This document shows, piece after piece, positions 7,864-14,474 of a stretch of DNA of 46,023 nucleotides (the first letter of the stretch is position 1; each line of letters starts with the position of its first letter). The translations under genes were made by a program, and so were the position numbers. The stretch is from a virus, in the IMG/VR virus record IMGVR_UViG_3300046003_007468, positions 1 through 46,023 of that record; one strand, written 5' to 3'. The notes under the pieces are model-generated. The model was not told the DNA's origin. It made no database searches and worked only from the letters and a program-made list of their open reading frames with translations.

Positions 7864-7883
7864 TGCCGGGTTGGTATCCGGCA
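7864..7883 (+). promoter_or_regulatory. Hairpin with anticodon-like loop between leader peptide and tRNAs
   Basis: TGCCGG (7864-7869) pairs with CCGGCA (7878-7883), starting 3 nt after the leader-peptide stop. The loop contains TTGGTAT, identical to the complete anticodon loop of the third tRNA of this unit (8116-8122, anticodon GGT). In E. coli, thrS mRNA is bound by threonyl-tRNA synthetase through anticodon-arm mimics. A similar role here is an inference. The 5' arm can also pair with the 3' acceptor strand of the first tRNA (CCGGCA, 7961-7966), and the 3' arm with its 5' strand (GCCGG, 7894-7898), so alternative folds exist. No T run follows, so it is not a simple terminator. Confidence 0.5.
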
Positions 7884-7893
7884 CTGCAACGTA

Positions 7894-7966
7894 GCCGGTT
7901 TAGCTCATTTGGTAGAGCGTCGATCTTGTAAGTCGAGGGTGAGGGGTTCGAATCCTCTAACCGGCA
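7894..7966 (+). tRNA. tRNA-Thr (TGT)
   Basis: Complete cloverleaf: acceptor GCCGGTT/AACCGGC with discriminator A, D-arm GCTC/GAGC with GG in the loop, anticodon stem TCGAT/GTCGA with loop CTTGTAA (anticodon TGT at 7927-7929), 5-nt variable loop, and T-arm AGGGG-TTCGAAT-CCTCT. CCA is not encoded. It reads ACA and possibly other Thr codons. First of three Thr tRNAs behind the Thr-rich leader. Confidence 0.95.
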
Positions 7967-7989
7967 CGTTTCCCTTCTTTTTCTGATGC

Positions 7990-8072
7990 GCCACAGTGGC
8001 TCAGCGGCGACAGCGCGGATTTCGTAAGTCCGAATACAAACACCGGGGGTTCGAGTCCCTCCTGTGGCACCA
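7990..8072 (+). tRNA. tRNA-Thr (CGT) with enlarged variable loop
   Basis: Acceptor GCCACAG/CTGTGGC, discriminator A and encoded CCA (8070-8072). Anticodon stem CGGAT/GTCCG with loop TTCGTAA gives anticodon CGT (8023-8025). T-arm GGGGG-TTCGAGT-CCCTC. The variable region is 12 nt (AATACAAACACC, 8033-8044) and unpaired, against 4-5 nt in the two neighbours, and the D-stem has only three pairs. Reads ACG. The long variable loop is unusual for a Thr tRNA. Confidence 0.85.
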
Positions 8073-8085
8073 GAAAATCTAATAT

Positions 8086-8159
8086 GGCCCTGAAGCATTG
8101 TGGTGATGCACTACCTTGGTATGGTAGGGAGCGGAGTTCGATTCTCCGTTGGGCCTCCA
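8086..8159 (+). tRNA. tRNA-Thr (GGT)
   Basis: Acceptor GGCCCTG/TTGGGCC (one T-T mismatch and one G-T pair at its base), discriminator T, encoded CCA. D-arm GCAT/ATGC, anticodon stem CTACC/GGTAG with loop TTGGTAT, anticodon GGT (8118-8120). 4-nt variable loop, T-arm CGGAG-TTCGATT-CTCCG. Reads ACC and ACT. Its last base is adjacent to the stop codon of the converging HNH gene. Confidence 0.88.
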
Positions 8160-8801
8160 TTACTGCCGAAGCAGACCTCTGGATTTCCGACCAAACCCTC
8201 TGTTCCTACCTTTTGAAGTAGGCTGAAGCGCGTGACAGTTTGGACATAGTAGACGTAGGTTTTCTGGCAGATCGTTGGACGGGTCGCCATCCTCGTGATC
8301 TAGTTCGAGCGGGACTTCGTGCCCTCTCCACTCCGTCAGGTCACACTCCTGGCATTTCCATCCTCGTGTCTTCCGCAAATATTTCTTGAGCGTGGGGCGG
8401 TTAGATACCTCGCCAGCCAATATGCGCTGCTCGGTTTCGACGAATTTATGCTGCGCTTGGCAATCTGGCCCACAGAACTTCAAGCATGACGGCGGCAGTT
8501 CGTTCGTGCACCCCGCACATCTCCGGTCTCGCTTGACCCTTTTCGGCACCCGGTTGTTCGACCGGACAGCACACGACCGCGAGCAGTATTTGTCCTTGCA
8601 GCCGCTGGTCACGTCCTCATACGAGAACTCCACAGTGCATGTCTGGCACCGTTTGGGCTCGGCTGCATACGCCGCTCTGCGTTCCCGGTCGGCTTTCTGC
8701 CTCGGGTCCTCGTAGGAAGCGTCATATTTCCGCTGATGCTTGTAGAGGGTTTTCTTGTAGGAGAACGATTTGGCTGGAACGCAGCATGAGCATTTGAACA
8801 T
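8160..8801 (-). CDS. HNH endonuclease with cysteine-rich N-terminal zinc modules
   Basis: A 213-aa protein. The C-terminal 75 residues form an HNH/McrA-like nuclease: C-x-x-C (CQEC), then LELDHEDGDPSNDLPENLRLLCPNCHAL with the paired metal-site cysteines and H-N-H residues. The N-terminal 110 residues carry several further C-x-x-C groups (CSCC, CQTC, CAGC, and a KYCSRSC set) that look like small zinc ribbons for DNA binding. This layout is typical of phage-borne free-standing homing endonucleases. It converges on the tRNA-Thr cluster, a common insertion neighbourhood for such genes. The start is fixed by a late promoter 4 nt upstream (leaderless), with no Shine-Dalgarno. Confidence 0.85.
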   Translation of the reverse strand: MFKCSCCVPAKSFSYKKTLYKHQRKYDASYEDPRQKADRERRAAYAAEPKRCQTCTVEFSYEDVTSGCKDKYCSRSCAVRSNNRVPKRVKRDRRCAGCTNELPPSCLKFCGPDCQAQHKFVETEQRILAGEVSNRPTLKKYLRKTRGWKCQECDLTEWRGHEVPLELDHEDGDPSNDLPENLRLLCPNCHALQPTSKGRNRGFGRKSRGLLRQ

Positions 8802-8805
8802 GCCG

Positions 8806-8813
8806 TATTTATC
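8806..8813 (-). promoter_or_regulatory. Late-type promoter for the HNH gene, leaderless
   Basis: On the minus strand GATAAATA ends 4 nt before the ATG at 8801. This is the same 4-nt spacing seen at 11452, 21669, 29139, 29578 and 33708. Confidence 0.7.
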
Positions 8814-8837
8814 AAACTGGTTCCTGGCACCAGATTA

Positions 8838-8866
8838 TTGACCCCAGCCTCCCAGCCACCTATCGT
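8838..8866 (+). promoter_or_regulatory. Sigma70-like promoter giving a leaderless mRNA
   Basis: TTGACC (8838-8843), 17-nt spacer, TATCGT (8861-8866), then 6 nt to the ATG at 8873. It is placed divergently to the HNH late promoter. Confidence 0.6.
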
Positions 8867-8872
8867 GGTTTC

Positions 8873-9331
8873 ATGTTGAAGATCGTGGTTCAGTTCACTC
8901 CCGGTTTCCCCGCGCAATCTTTCCGCCCTCTCGACAAGGCCGGTGAAGAGACGTCGGAGCATTGGTATAACGGTCATCGCATTGTCCAGACCGCCTCTGT
9001 GGTCGAGGTATTCGACGAATATAATTCTGGATATTCATGCTTGATCTTCCCGCCCGATGGTCAGCCCATAGAAGCGCGGGACAGTTTGATGCGGCCCGAG
9101 GACATCATCGCATACGTGTTTGGCACCACGTCTCTTCGGGACGTTTTGATCAGCCCCGAGGACATCAATCTGTGGATTGATCTCGGGATGCCGACCCCGT
9201 CCGAACTCGATTCTGTCTCGCTGGGGGAAAAGGAATTCATCCGCCTGCGTGAGATCATTGCTGAGTTCAACATCGATCTGTCCAATCGACTCCTCGCTCT
9301 CTCCAAGATCAAACTCCGGGGTCTCCAATGA
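8873..9331 (+). CDS. Hypothetical phage protein, paralogue of the gene at 9507
   Basis: 152 aa, unknown function. The C-terminal 60 residues (PEDINLWIDLGMPTPSELD and IAEFNIDLSNRLLAL) align with the C-terminus of the protein at 9507-9941 (DWVDLSMPMPDELG and VREMNIDPQDRRKLL), so the two are tandem-duplicated paralogues separated by a small membrane-protein gene. The start follows the promoter at 8838 with 6-nt spacing and no Shine-Dalgarno. It overlaps the next gene by 4 nt (ATGA). Confidence 0.78.
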   Translation: MLKIVVQFTPGFPAQSFRPLDKAGEETSEHWYNGHRIVQTASVVEVFDEYNSGYSCLIFPPDGQPIEARDSLMRPEDIIAYVFGTTSLRDVLISPEDINLWIDLGMPTPSELDSVSLGEKEFIRLREIIAEFNIDLSNRLLALSKIKLRGLQ

Positions 9332-9510
9332 AAATCGCAGACGACCGCTTCGTCCTCACCTGCCTCGGCGGCCTCGCGGGCGTGTTCTTGAGCGTCATCC
9401 TGGGCTTCCTGCTCGGGCTGGAGAACAACCTCGCCTACTCTGTGCTGGCTCCCTTTGGGCTGTCTTTCGCGGGCTCAATGTTGGCTCAGCATTTCTACAG
9501 ATCGAAGTGA
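9328..9510 (+). CDS. Small membrane protein, two transmembrane segments
   Basis: A 60-aa hydrophobic protein with two predicted membrane helices (about residues 9-29 and 37-53), short charged ends and a basic C-terminus (HFYRSK). It is translationally coupled on both sides: ATGA overlap upstream and GTGA overlap downstream. It is inserted between two paralogous genes. A role in the host inner membrane is likely, but its target is unknown. Confidence 0.7.
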   Translation: MKIADDRFVLTCLGGLAGVFLSVILGFLLGLENNLAYSVLAPFGLSFAGSMLAQHFYRSK

Positions 9511-9941
9511 AAACCAGACTGGGTTCCAAGGATGTCGGCCTGTTCGGTTACGACCGAAATCGATACACGTTCAGATACAGAGACATCTTCTATTCTTTCG
9601 AGACCAGCATAGACGGAACGGGCCCGTACATCACGTTGGAATACACCCACCGAATACACTTCCTTCAACCATGGCCCCCCATCGATATAACGAATGTGTT
9701 TCGTCACACCGACGCGGTGATGCGGGCACGGATTATGAACCGCCGTGTTAGGGACCATGGCATGTGGCTTCCAGACCAGACCGTCATGGACTGGGTCGAT
9801 CTCTCCATGCCGATGCCAGATGAACTCGGCGTCGATTTTCTCCCGGTCGATCTGTCGGGTATTTGGGCCCAGGTTCGCGAGATGAACATCGACCCGCAGG
9901 ACCGGCGCAAACTCCTCACTGCCATTCGTCTTCTCCTTTAG
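9507..9941 (+). CDS. Hypothetical phage protein, paralogue of the gene at 8873
   Basis: 144 codons from the GTG at 9507, chosen because it overlaps the TGA of the membrane-protein gene (GTGA) and because residues upstream of it in the same frame lie on the other genes. The N-terminus is strand-rich with many aromatics; the C-terminal half matches the protein at 8873 (WVDLSMPMPDELG, VREMNIDPQDRRKLL). Function unknown. Confidence 0.7.
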   Translation: MKTRLGSKDVGLFGYDRNRYTFRYRDIFYSFETSIDGTGPYITLEYTHRIHFLQPWPPIDITNVFRHTDAVMRARIMNRRVRDHGMWLPDQTVMDWVDLSMPMPDELGVDFLPVDLSGIWAQVREMNIDPQDRRKLLTAIRLLL

Positions 9942-9942
9942 C

Positions 9943-9970
9943 TTGACGACGTTTCGTCTTCGACTATTCT
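9943..9970 (+). promoter_or_regulatory. Sigma70-like promoter giving a leaderless mRNA
   Basis: TTGACG (9943-9948), 16-nt spacer, TATTCT (9965-9970), 6 nt to the ATG at 9977. No Shine-Dalgarno. Confidence 0.65.
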
Positions 9971-9976
9971 GACGAG

Positions 9977-10744
9977 ATGGAAGAACGCCGCCTCTATCTG
10001 TGGAAGCAATCATACTACGAGTTTGAATGGCGCGTGGTCCGGGGACCCCGCTATCGCTTCGTGGATGGTGGAAACTATTCCCGTCTCCCCTACGCGCGGA
10101 AGGCCCTGGAGAAGAAGTTCCCGGACCTCAAAATAATCGAAAGCAATGTCCCTCATTTCGTCCCGGAGCCGTTCGACTATCGCGCTCTCCTCAAGCTCAT
10201 TGAGATGGAGAATATCGGGATAGACGAAGAGGATTATCGAGACGATGACATCTCGGTCTTGATGACGATCTGTCTCTTCCCCGAGGCACAGGTGATGATT
10301 CATCCTGGTTCCGGGCATCTCGGTGGTTCTGAGCACGGCCCCGCCCGCTGTTTCGATTATGAGGCATGGGAGGCACACGCCAGACCCAGAGGCTCAAAAT
10401 ACGCGGCGGCCATTCACAACCTCGGCTACGCCCGCGTCGAGGTCAACGATTTCGATATGATGACCGACGTTCTCAACCATGTACTGGGGGAGGAATACCG
10501 GCGCGATCAAGTCGAGTTCGACCGCAACTTCACCTACCCGGCTCCGCATGGGTGCTATCGCCGTTTCATCGAGCGCGAAGATCGGGGTTGGACGTGTGAG
10601 ATATCTCACACCCCTAATGGTCCCGCCGTACTGATCGGCAGCGGACGGGAGCCCGGCCACGCCATGGCTGCCGCTCTGGTGCGCTTCGTCATGCAGAAAG
10701 TTTCCTTGACAAGGAAACGCGCAGGCATCAATATACCGGTATGA
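9977..10744 (+). CDS. Hypothetical phage protein, leaderless
   Basis: A 255-aa protein of unknown function. Two similar halves may exist: both contain an aromatic strand-rich part followed by a helix (around residues 30-60 and 185-240). The end GPAVLIGSGREPGHAMAAALVRFVM loosely follows the recurrent small-protein C-terminal pattern. The start is fixed by the promoter spacing. The 3' end overlaps the next gene by 4 nt and contains that gene's own promoter. Confidence 0.72.
   Translation: MEERRLYLWKQSYYEFEWRVVRGPRYRFVDGGNYSRLPYARKALEKKFPDLKIIESNVPHFVPEPFDYRALLKLIEMENIGIDEEDYRDDDISVLMTICLFPEAQVMIHPGSGHLGGSEHGPARCFDYEAWEAHARPRGSKYAAAIHNLGYARVEVNDFDMMTDVLNHVLGEEYRRDQVEFDRNFTYPAPHGCYRRFIEREDRGWTCEISHTPNGPAVLIGSGREPGHAMAAALVRFVMQKVSLTRKRAGINIPV
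10706..10734 (+). promoter_or_regulatory. Sigma70-like promoter inside the end of the upstream gene, leaderless start
   Basis: TTGACA (10706-10711), 17-nt spacer, CAATAT (10729-10734), 6 nt to the ATG at 10741. The -10 is weak, but the spacing to the start codon matches the other leaderless promoters. Confidence 0.5.
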
Positions 10745-11082
10745 AAATCGGTCCCGTCGAGCAGAGTGAAGACCACGCCAAGTGGAGCAACGTCCGAGAC
10801 CTCATCTTCCCGATGCGGTTCTCCTACACGCTCGTCTACAGGTTCGAGGACAAGACCTACGAGGGTATCCAGCACGAACTCACCAACGGCGAAGAAGTCG
10901 GCATGGTCGCAATGGACCTCGGAAGCGTCTACACGATGCTGAACAGCGGCGTCCTGGTTCTCCAAGACGGCACTGTCCCGGCTCTGGTCCCCATCGACAT
11001 CGAGCCCAGCCGTGGGTTCGGCGGTCCCGAGGATTCGAAGGCCGCATTGGCGTTCTTGGAACGCCGCCAACGCCAACCCTGA
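10741..11082 (+). CDS. Hypothetical phage protein
   Basis: 113 aa, unknown function. An alpha/beta sequence with an aromatic-rich segment (RFSYTLVYRFEDKTYEGI) and a C-terminal helix. It overlaps the stop of the preceding gene by 4 nt; its own TGA overlaps the ATG of the next gene by one base, so the three genes at 9977-11444 form an operon. Confidence 0.72.
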   Translation: MKIGPVEQSEDHAKWSNVRDLIFPMRFSYTLVYRFEDKTYEGIQHELTNGEEVGMVAMDLGSVYTMLNSGVLVLQDGTVPALVPIDIEPSRGFGGPEDSKAALAFLERRQRQP

Positions 11083-11444
11083 TGGGCGAGTCAGTCCAAT
11101 TTGACCTGATGAAGTATGACTTCCTCCTTGAGGGGTCGTCCTACCGGTTCATGCTTCCCTCTTCGGAAGAAATTTTCGACGAGTTCCACGACGTCCATGC
11201 AGAAATGGTTGAGCGGCTCCAAGGTCAGTTCTGCCTCACCTACGGGCGCGAGGACGGGCTTGCCGAGACCGAAATAGAACTCGTGCTCCACTATGAACTA
11301 TTGTCGGACGATACCATCATCCTCGCTTACCTCATGGAGGTCGGGGCGTGGGATATCCGCGAGAAGAAACCGCAGTTCGGGCCGCTGAAGCCGCCAGGAC
11401 CGCCGCCTGATTGGTTGTTGAACCTCGGAAAGCTGTGGCCATAA
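11082..11444 (+). CDS. Hypothetical phage protein
   Basis: 120 codons from the ATG at 11082, which overlaps the stop of the upstream gene (TGATG). The N-terminus is strand-rich (KYDFLLEGSSYRFML), followed by an acidic helix, and the C-terminus is Pro-rich (FGPLKPPGPPPDW). No recognised domain. Confidence 0.68.
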   Translation: MGESVQFDLMKYDFLLEGSSYRFMLPSSEEIFDEFHDVHAEMVERLQGQFCLTYGREDGLAETEIELVLHYELLSDDTIILAYLMEVGAWDIREKKPQFGPLKPPGPPPDWLLNLGKLWP

Positions 11445-11447
11445 ATA
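11440..11447 (+). promoter_or_regulatory. Late-type promoter, leaderless start
   Basis: CATAAATA followed by G, ending 4 nt before the ATG at 11452. It overlaps the TAA stop of the preceding gene. Confidence 0.72.
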
Positions 11448-11451
11448 GGGC

Positions 11452-12975
11452 ATGGCCCTAAACGAGACCCACTTCACCGACATGATGCCGAAGGCCTTCG
11501 CAGCCTTCCGTGAAAAATATCTCAAGATCGCGAAGACCCAGCCGAACCTCTATGTGCAGTTCACGCACAATCCCGAGGCGATGGACCGTAACCCCCATCC
11601 CAACCCCGACCACGCGGACCCCATGGGGGTCTACGCTTATCCGATCAACTACGTTCTCAACTACCCGGCCGACATCTGGTATGGCACCGCCGCCCCATAT
11701 CTGCGCGTCCTGTCCAGCACGGCCCGCAACGTCCTCATCCTTCCCCAGGATATCCCCGATGAACGCGCGGCGGTTCGTGCGTTGGCCTACATGGGAATGA
11801 CCCGCGAGGAAGCCGAGAACTCCTATGCCCTGGCCCGCAAGGTCTATCGGGACCGCGCCAACACGCCCTCCAAGATTTTCATGTCCGCCATGCAGATGGA
11901 CCTCATCGCTGGCCCCACTGGTGTGTCGAAGAGTTGGGGCAAGGAGAAACCCGAGTACCGCACCCGTACCGCTCTTGAGCAGACTCAACTTCTTCGCCGG
12001 GCTGGCTACGACGCCGTGTCGGATACTGCCCGCCGCTCCACGCAGGCCACGATCAACTCTCGCGAGCCAGAGCAGATCGTCTTCCTGCACCGTGGTGCCT
12101 TCAAAGTCGTCGAGGTCATCGATCTCCGCAGTCCGCAAATCAAGCCCCACAAACTGGGACCGATGACCACGGTTGACCCCAGCGCGGAGGTGACCGAGCG
12201 TCCCTTTGCTCAGCAGATCGCAGAGATCATGGGGGACAAACTGATCGGCTCCAGAGAGACGTCGAGCCTGAACGGCTGGCACTATTACTGGACCAAGCAG
12301 GGTCGGCGAATCGAAATATATTTCACAGATACCCGCGAGTTCAAAGGGCTCGGTGAGAAACCCCACAGGGCCAACAAGCTCGCAGATAAACACGTCGTGG
12401 AAGTCAAGGTTCAAACCGAGCTAGGTGAGATGTGGGGCAACTACGACAGCAAGGCCAAGTTCGCCGACATCGTGCTCGACCTCCGCGAAGACTGGAACGC
12501 CCTCGTCGAAGAGCCCAAACAGACGGACTGGAAGCCGCAGACCCGTGAAGGTTACCACCAGGAGATCAAGGATAAGCGGATGGCTCACGCCAAAGCCCAG
12601 GTTGATCGGGAGAATACCGAACTCCGACAAGACATCCCTGAGATCATGGAATCTGTTCAGTGGCTGGCTGATCACTACAACGTCGATTTCCGGGTTCCAG
12701 AGGACGAAGATATTCGGTTCTGGTTCGCCAAGGGCTTGGCGGAGTTTGCTCGCTTCAAGAGCCGCAGCCACAAAGACGTTGACCCCGAGGCGGTCTTCCG
12801 TTGGATGGATGAGAGCTATTTTGATGCCCCGAAGCCCGAAGTAGCCAAGCCGACCTGGGACGCCTTCGTGCCCATCGCTCGCGCAGTATTGTCGGACCCC
12901 GCCCTCGCAAACAGCCGTTTCCTCTACGGGGTTTGGTGGCCGACGCGTGCCAAGGAAAAAATCCTCGGCGAATAA
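11452..12975 (+). CDS. Late 507-aa protein, possible ADP-ribosyltransferase-like N-terminal half
   Basis: A large protein from a leaderless late transcript. The N-terminal half has a segment GVYAYPINYVLNYP, then after about 150 residues LLRRAGYDAVSDTARR and EPEQIVFLHRGAFKVVEVI. This order (G-x-Y-x-Y-P, later R-A-G-Y-D-x-V, then E-P-x-Q-x-V-F) resembles the ART-like domains found in polyvalent phage proteins, but I cannot point to a full catalytic triad. The C-terminal 200 residues are helical and charged. Because it is late-transcribed, it could be packaged or virion-associated. The start is set by the promoter spacing; there is no Shine-Dalgarno. Function uncertain. Confidence 0.8.
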   Translation: MALNETHFTDMMPKAFAAFREKYLKIAKTQPNLYVQFTHNPEAMDRNPHPNPDHADPMGVYAYPINYVLNYPADIWYGTAAPYLRVLSSTARNVLILPQDIPDERAAVRALAYMGMTREEAENSYALARKVYRDRANTPSKIFMSAMQMDLIAGPTGVSKSWGKEKPEYRTRTALEQTQLLRRAGYDAVSDTARRSTQATINSREPEQIVFLHRGAFKVVEVIDLRSPQIKPHKLGPMTTVDPSAEVTERPFAQQIAEIMGDKLIGSRETSSLNGWHYYWTKQGRRIEIYFTDTREFKGLGEKPHRANKLADKHVVEVKVQTELGEMWGNYDSKAKFADIVLDLREDWNALVEEPKQTDWKPQTREGYHQEIKDKRMAHAKAQVDRENTELRQDIPEIMESVQWLADHYNVDFRVPEDEDIRFWFAKGLAEFARFKSRSHKDVDPEAVFRWMDESYFDAPKPEVAKPTWDAFVPIARAVLSDPALANSRFLYGVWWPTRAKEKILGE

Positions 12976-12979
12976 TTGG

Positions 12980-13008
12980 TTGACGAAAACAATCCTCGGC
13001 AGTAGTCA
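12980..13008 (+). promoter_or_regulatory. Sigma70-like promoter for the radical-SAM gene
   Basis: TTGACG (12980-12985), 17-nt spacer, TAGTCA (13003-13008), 5 nt to the ATG at 13014. The AGGGGG touching the ATG is too close to act as a normal Shine-Dalgarno. Confidence 0.5.
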
Positions 13009-13013
13009 GGGGG

Positions 13014-14474
13014 ATGATCAAGATTCATAATCTCCGCGCCGGGTTCGCCACGAACTCTTCGTCGTCGCACTCCATCATCCTCCTGCCGGACTCGGTGGTG
13101 GGGCCCGTTTCGGCCGCCTATGATACGGACGCCGACGATGACTTCGGCTGGGGTGAGTTCTTCCTCGCCAGCCAGGAGGCCAAGCTCCGCTATCTGGCTG
13201 CGCAGATCGTGTCCCGCACGAAAGACGACGCGATCATCGCCCGGCTCCTTGCCGAAATGGACGTCCATGCTCCGCGCGTGGCCGATCAACTCCGCTTGGC
13301 CCAAGCGGGTGGCTTCCAGTATGGGGACTTCCCCTACGTGGACCACCAGTCCGTCTACGGCGCCATGGATGTCGAGGGCGTCGAGGAATTCGTCAAGTTC
13401 TTCATGAGCCCGCACGTCGCCATTCTGGGCGGCAACGACAACGCCGACTATGGCGTGCTCGACCGACCCAACTTCCCCAACGGCGCAAAGCCCTTCGACG
13501 GCGCGCAGGCGTATTTCGGTCGCGAGGGCGGCAGCAGTGGTCGTGTCCGTCGCGACGGCGAGTTCGTGACCATCATGGACGAATGGTCGGGCAACAAGGT
13601 CCGGTTCTCGTTCAACCCCGATGACCACGCGGGCCTCAACTACACCAAGGCGTCCGCGCCGGAACTCGTTGACGTCAAGATCACCAACTACTGCGCCAAG
13701 GGGTGCAATTTCTGCTACCAGTCCTCCACCACGGAAGGTCTGCACGCCCCCATGGCGGACATCCAGAAGGTCTTCGAGACGCTGGCCGCCATGGAGGTCT
13801 TCGAGATCGCCATCGGGGGCGGCGAGCCGACCTCGCACCCCGATTTCGGGAACATCCTCATTCTGGCCAAGGGCCTGAAAATGAAGCCCAACTTCACCAC
13901 GCTGACGGACGCGTGGCTGGAAGACGACGCCCTGATCGACATCGTTCGCGAAACGGTGGGCGGCATCGGGGTGTCGTGCCTCGACAAGAAGGGTCTGGCC
14001 CTGGTCGAGAAAATCGACACCGCCCTCAAGGGCACGCGCGGCTACACACGGGTCAAGATCATGGCCCAGCATGTCGTCGGCAGCGTTCCGCTGGAGGTCA
14101 CCGGGGAGTTCATCAACGCCGCCTTCGAGAAGGGCATCCCGGTCCTCCTGCTGGGCTTCAAGGACGTCGGCTTCGGCGCGACCTACAAGCGGCATGACGT
14201 CGGTGAGGTCGAGACCTTCCTCGCGCTGGCCGTGGGGCAGCACCACAAGGGCGTCAGCCTGTCCGTGGACACCGCACTCGTCGATACCTTCCCCGGCTTC
14301 CTGAAGGCCCTGAACGTCCCAGACGCGCTGGTGTCGTCGCCGGAGGGCAAGTTCTCCTGCTACGTCGATGCCGTGGAGATGACCATGGGGGCGTCGTCCT
14401 ACGTCCAGCCGACCGAGATGGAGCCCTTCCAGGCCGACGTCGCGGACTTCAAGAACGCGTTCAAGGCCTACTGA
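13014..14474 (+). CDS. Radical SAM protein with N-terminal TNSSSSHS motif
   Basis: A 486-aa protein. The radical-SAM cluster motif is C-x-x-x-C-x-x-C (CAKGCNFC, residues 227-234), followed by the GGGEP motif near residue 268, so it should bind a [4Fe-4S] cluster and S-adenosylmethionine and generate a 5'-deoxyadenosyl radical. The N-terminus reads GFATNSSSSHS at residues 10-20, a motif I know from unrelated bacterial and phage hypotheticals; its role is unknown. Residues 20-210 are an extra N-terminal region. Only one further Cys lies near the C-terminus, so a classic SPASM domain with auxiliary clusters is not evident. It is coupled to the next gene by a one-base stop/start overlap. The substrate is unknown. 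Confidence 0.88.
   Translation: MIKIHNLRAGFATNSSSSHSIILLPDSVVGPVSAAYDTDADDDFGWGEFFLASQEAKLRYLAAQIVSRTKDDAIIARLLAEMDVHAPRVADQLRLAQAGGFQYGDFPYVDHQSVYGAMDVEGVEEFVKFFMSPHVAILGGNDNADYGVLDRPNFPNGAKPFDGAQAYFGREGGSSGRVRRDGEFVTIMDEWSGNKVRFSFNPDDHAGLNYTKASAPELVDVKITNYCAKGCNFCYQSSTTEGLHAPMADIQKVFETLAAMEVFEIAIGGGEPTSHPDFGNILILAKGLKMKPNFTTLTDAWLEDDALIDIVRETVGGIGVSCLDKKGLALVEKIDTALKGTRGYTRVKIMAQHVVGSVPLEVTGEFINAAFEKGIPVLLLGFKDVGFGATYKRHDVGEVETFLALAVGQHHKGVSLSVDTALVDTFPGFLKALNVPDALVSSPEGKFSCYVDAVEMTMGASSYVQPTEMEPFQADVADFKNAFKAY

Noticed and set aside
7861-7893. A fourth, degenerate tRNA upstream of tRNA-Thr(TGT)
   Set aside because: Only one arm is recognisable. No acceptor, D- or T-arm can be built, so it is listed as a regulatory hairpin instead.
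11458-12414. Minus-strand open frame of 318 codons opposite the 507-codon gene
   Set aside because: Antisense shadow: no start signals, and it covers a gene with a clear late promoter.
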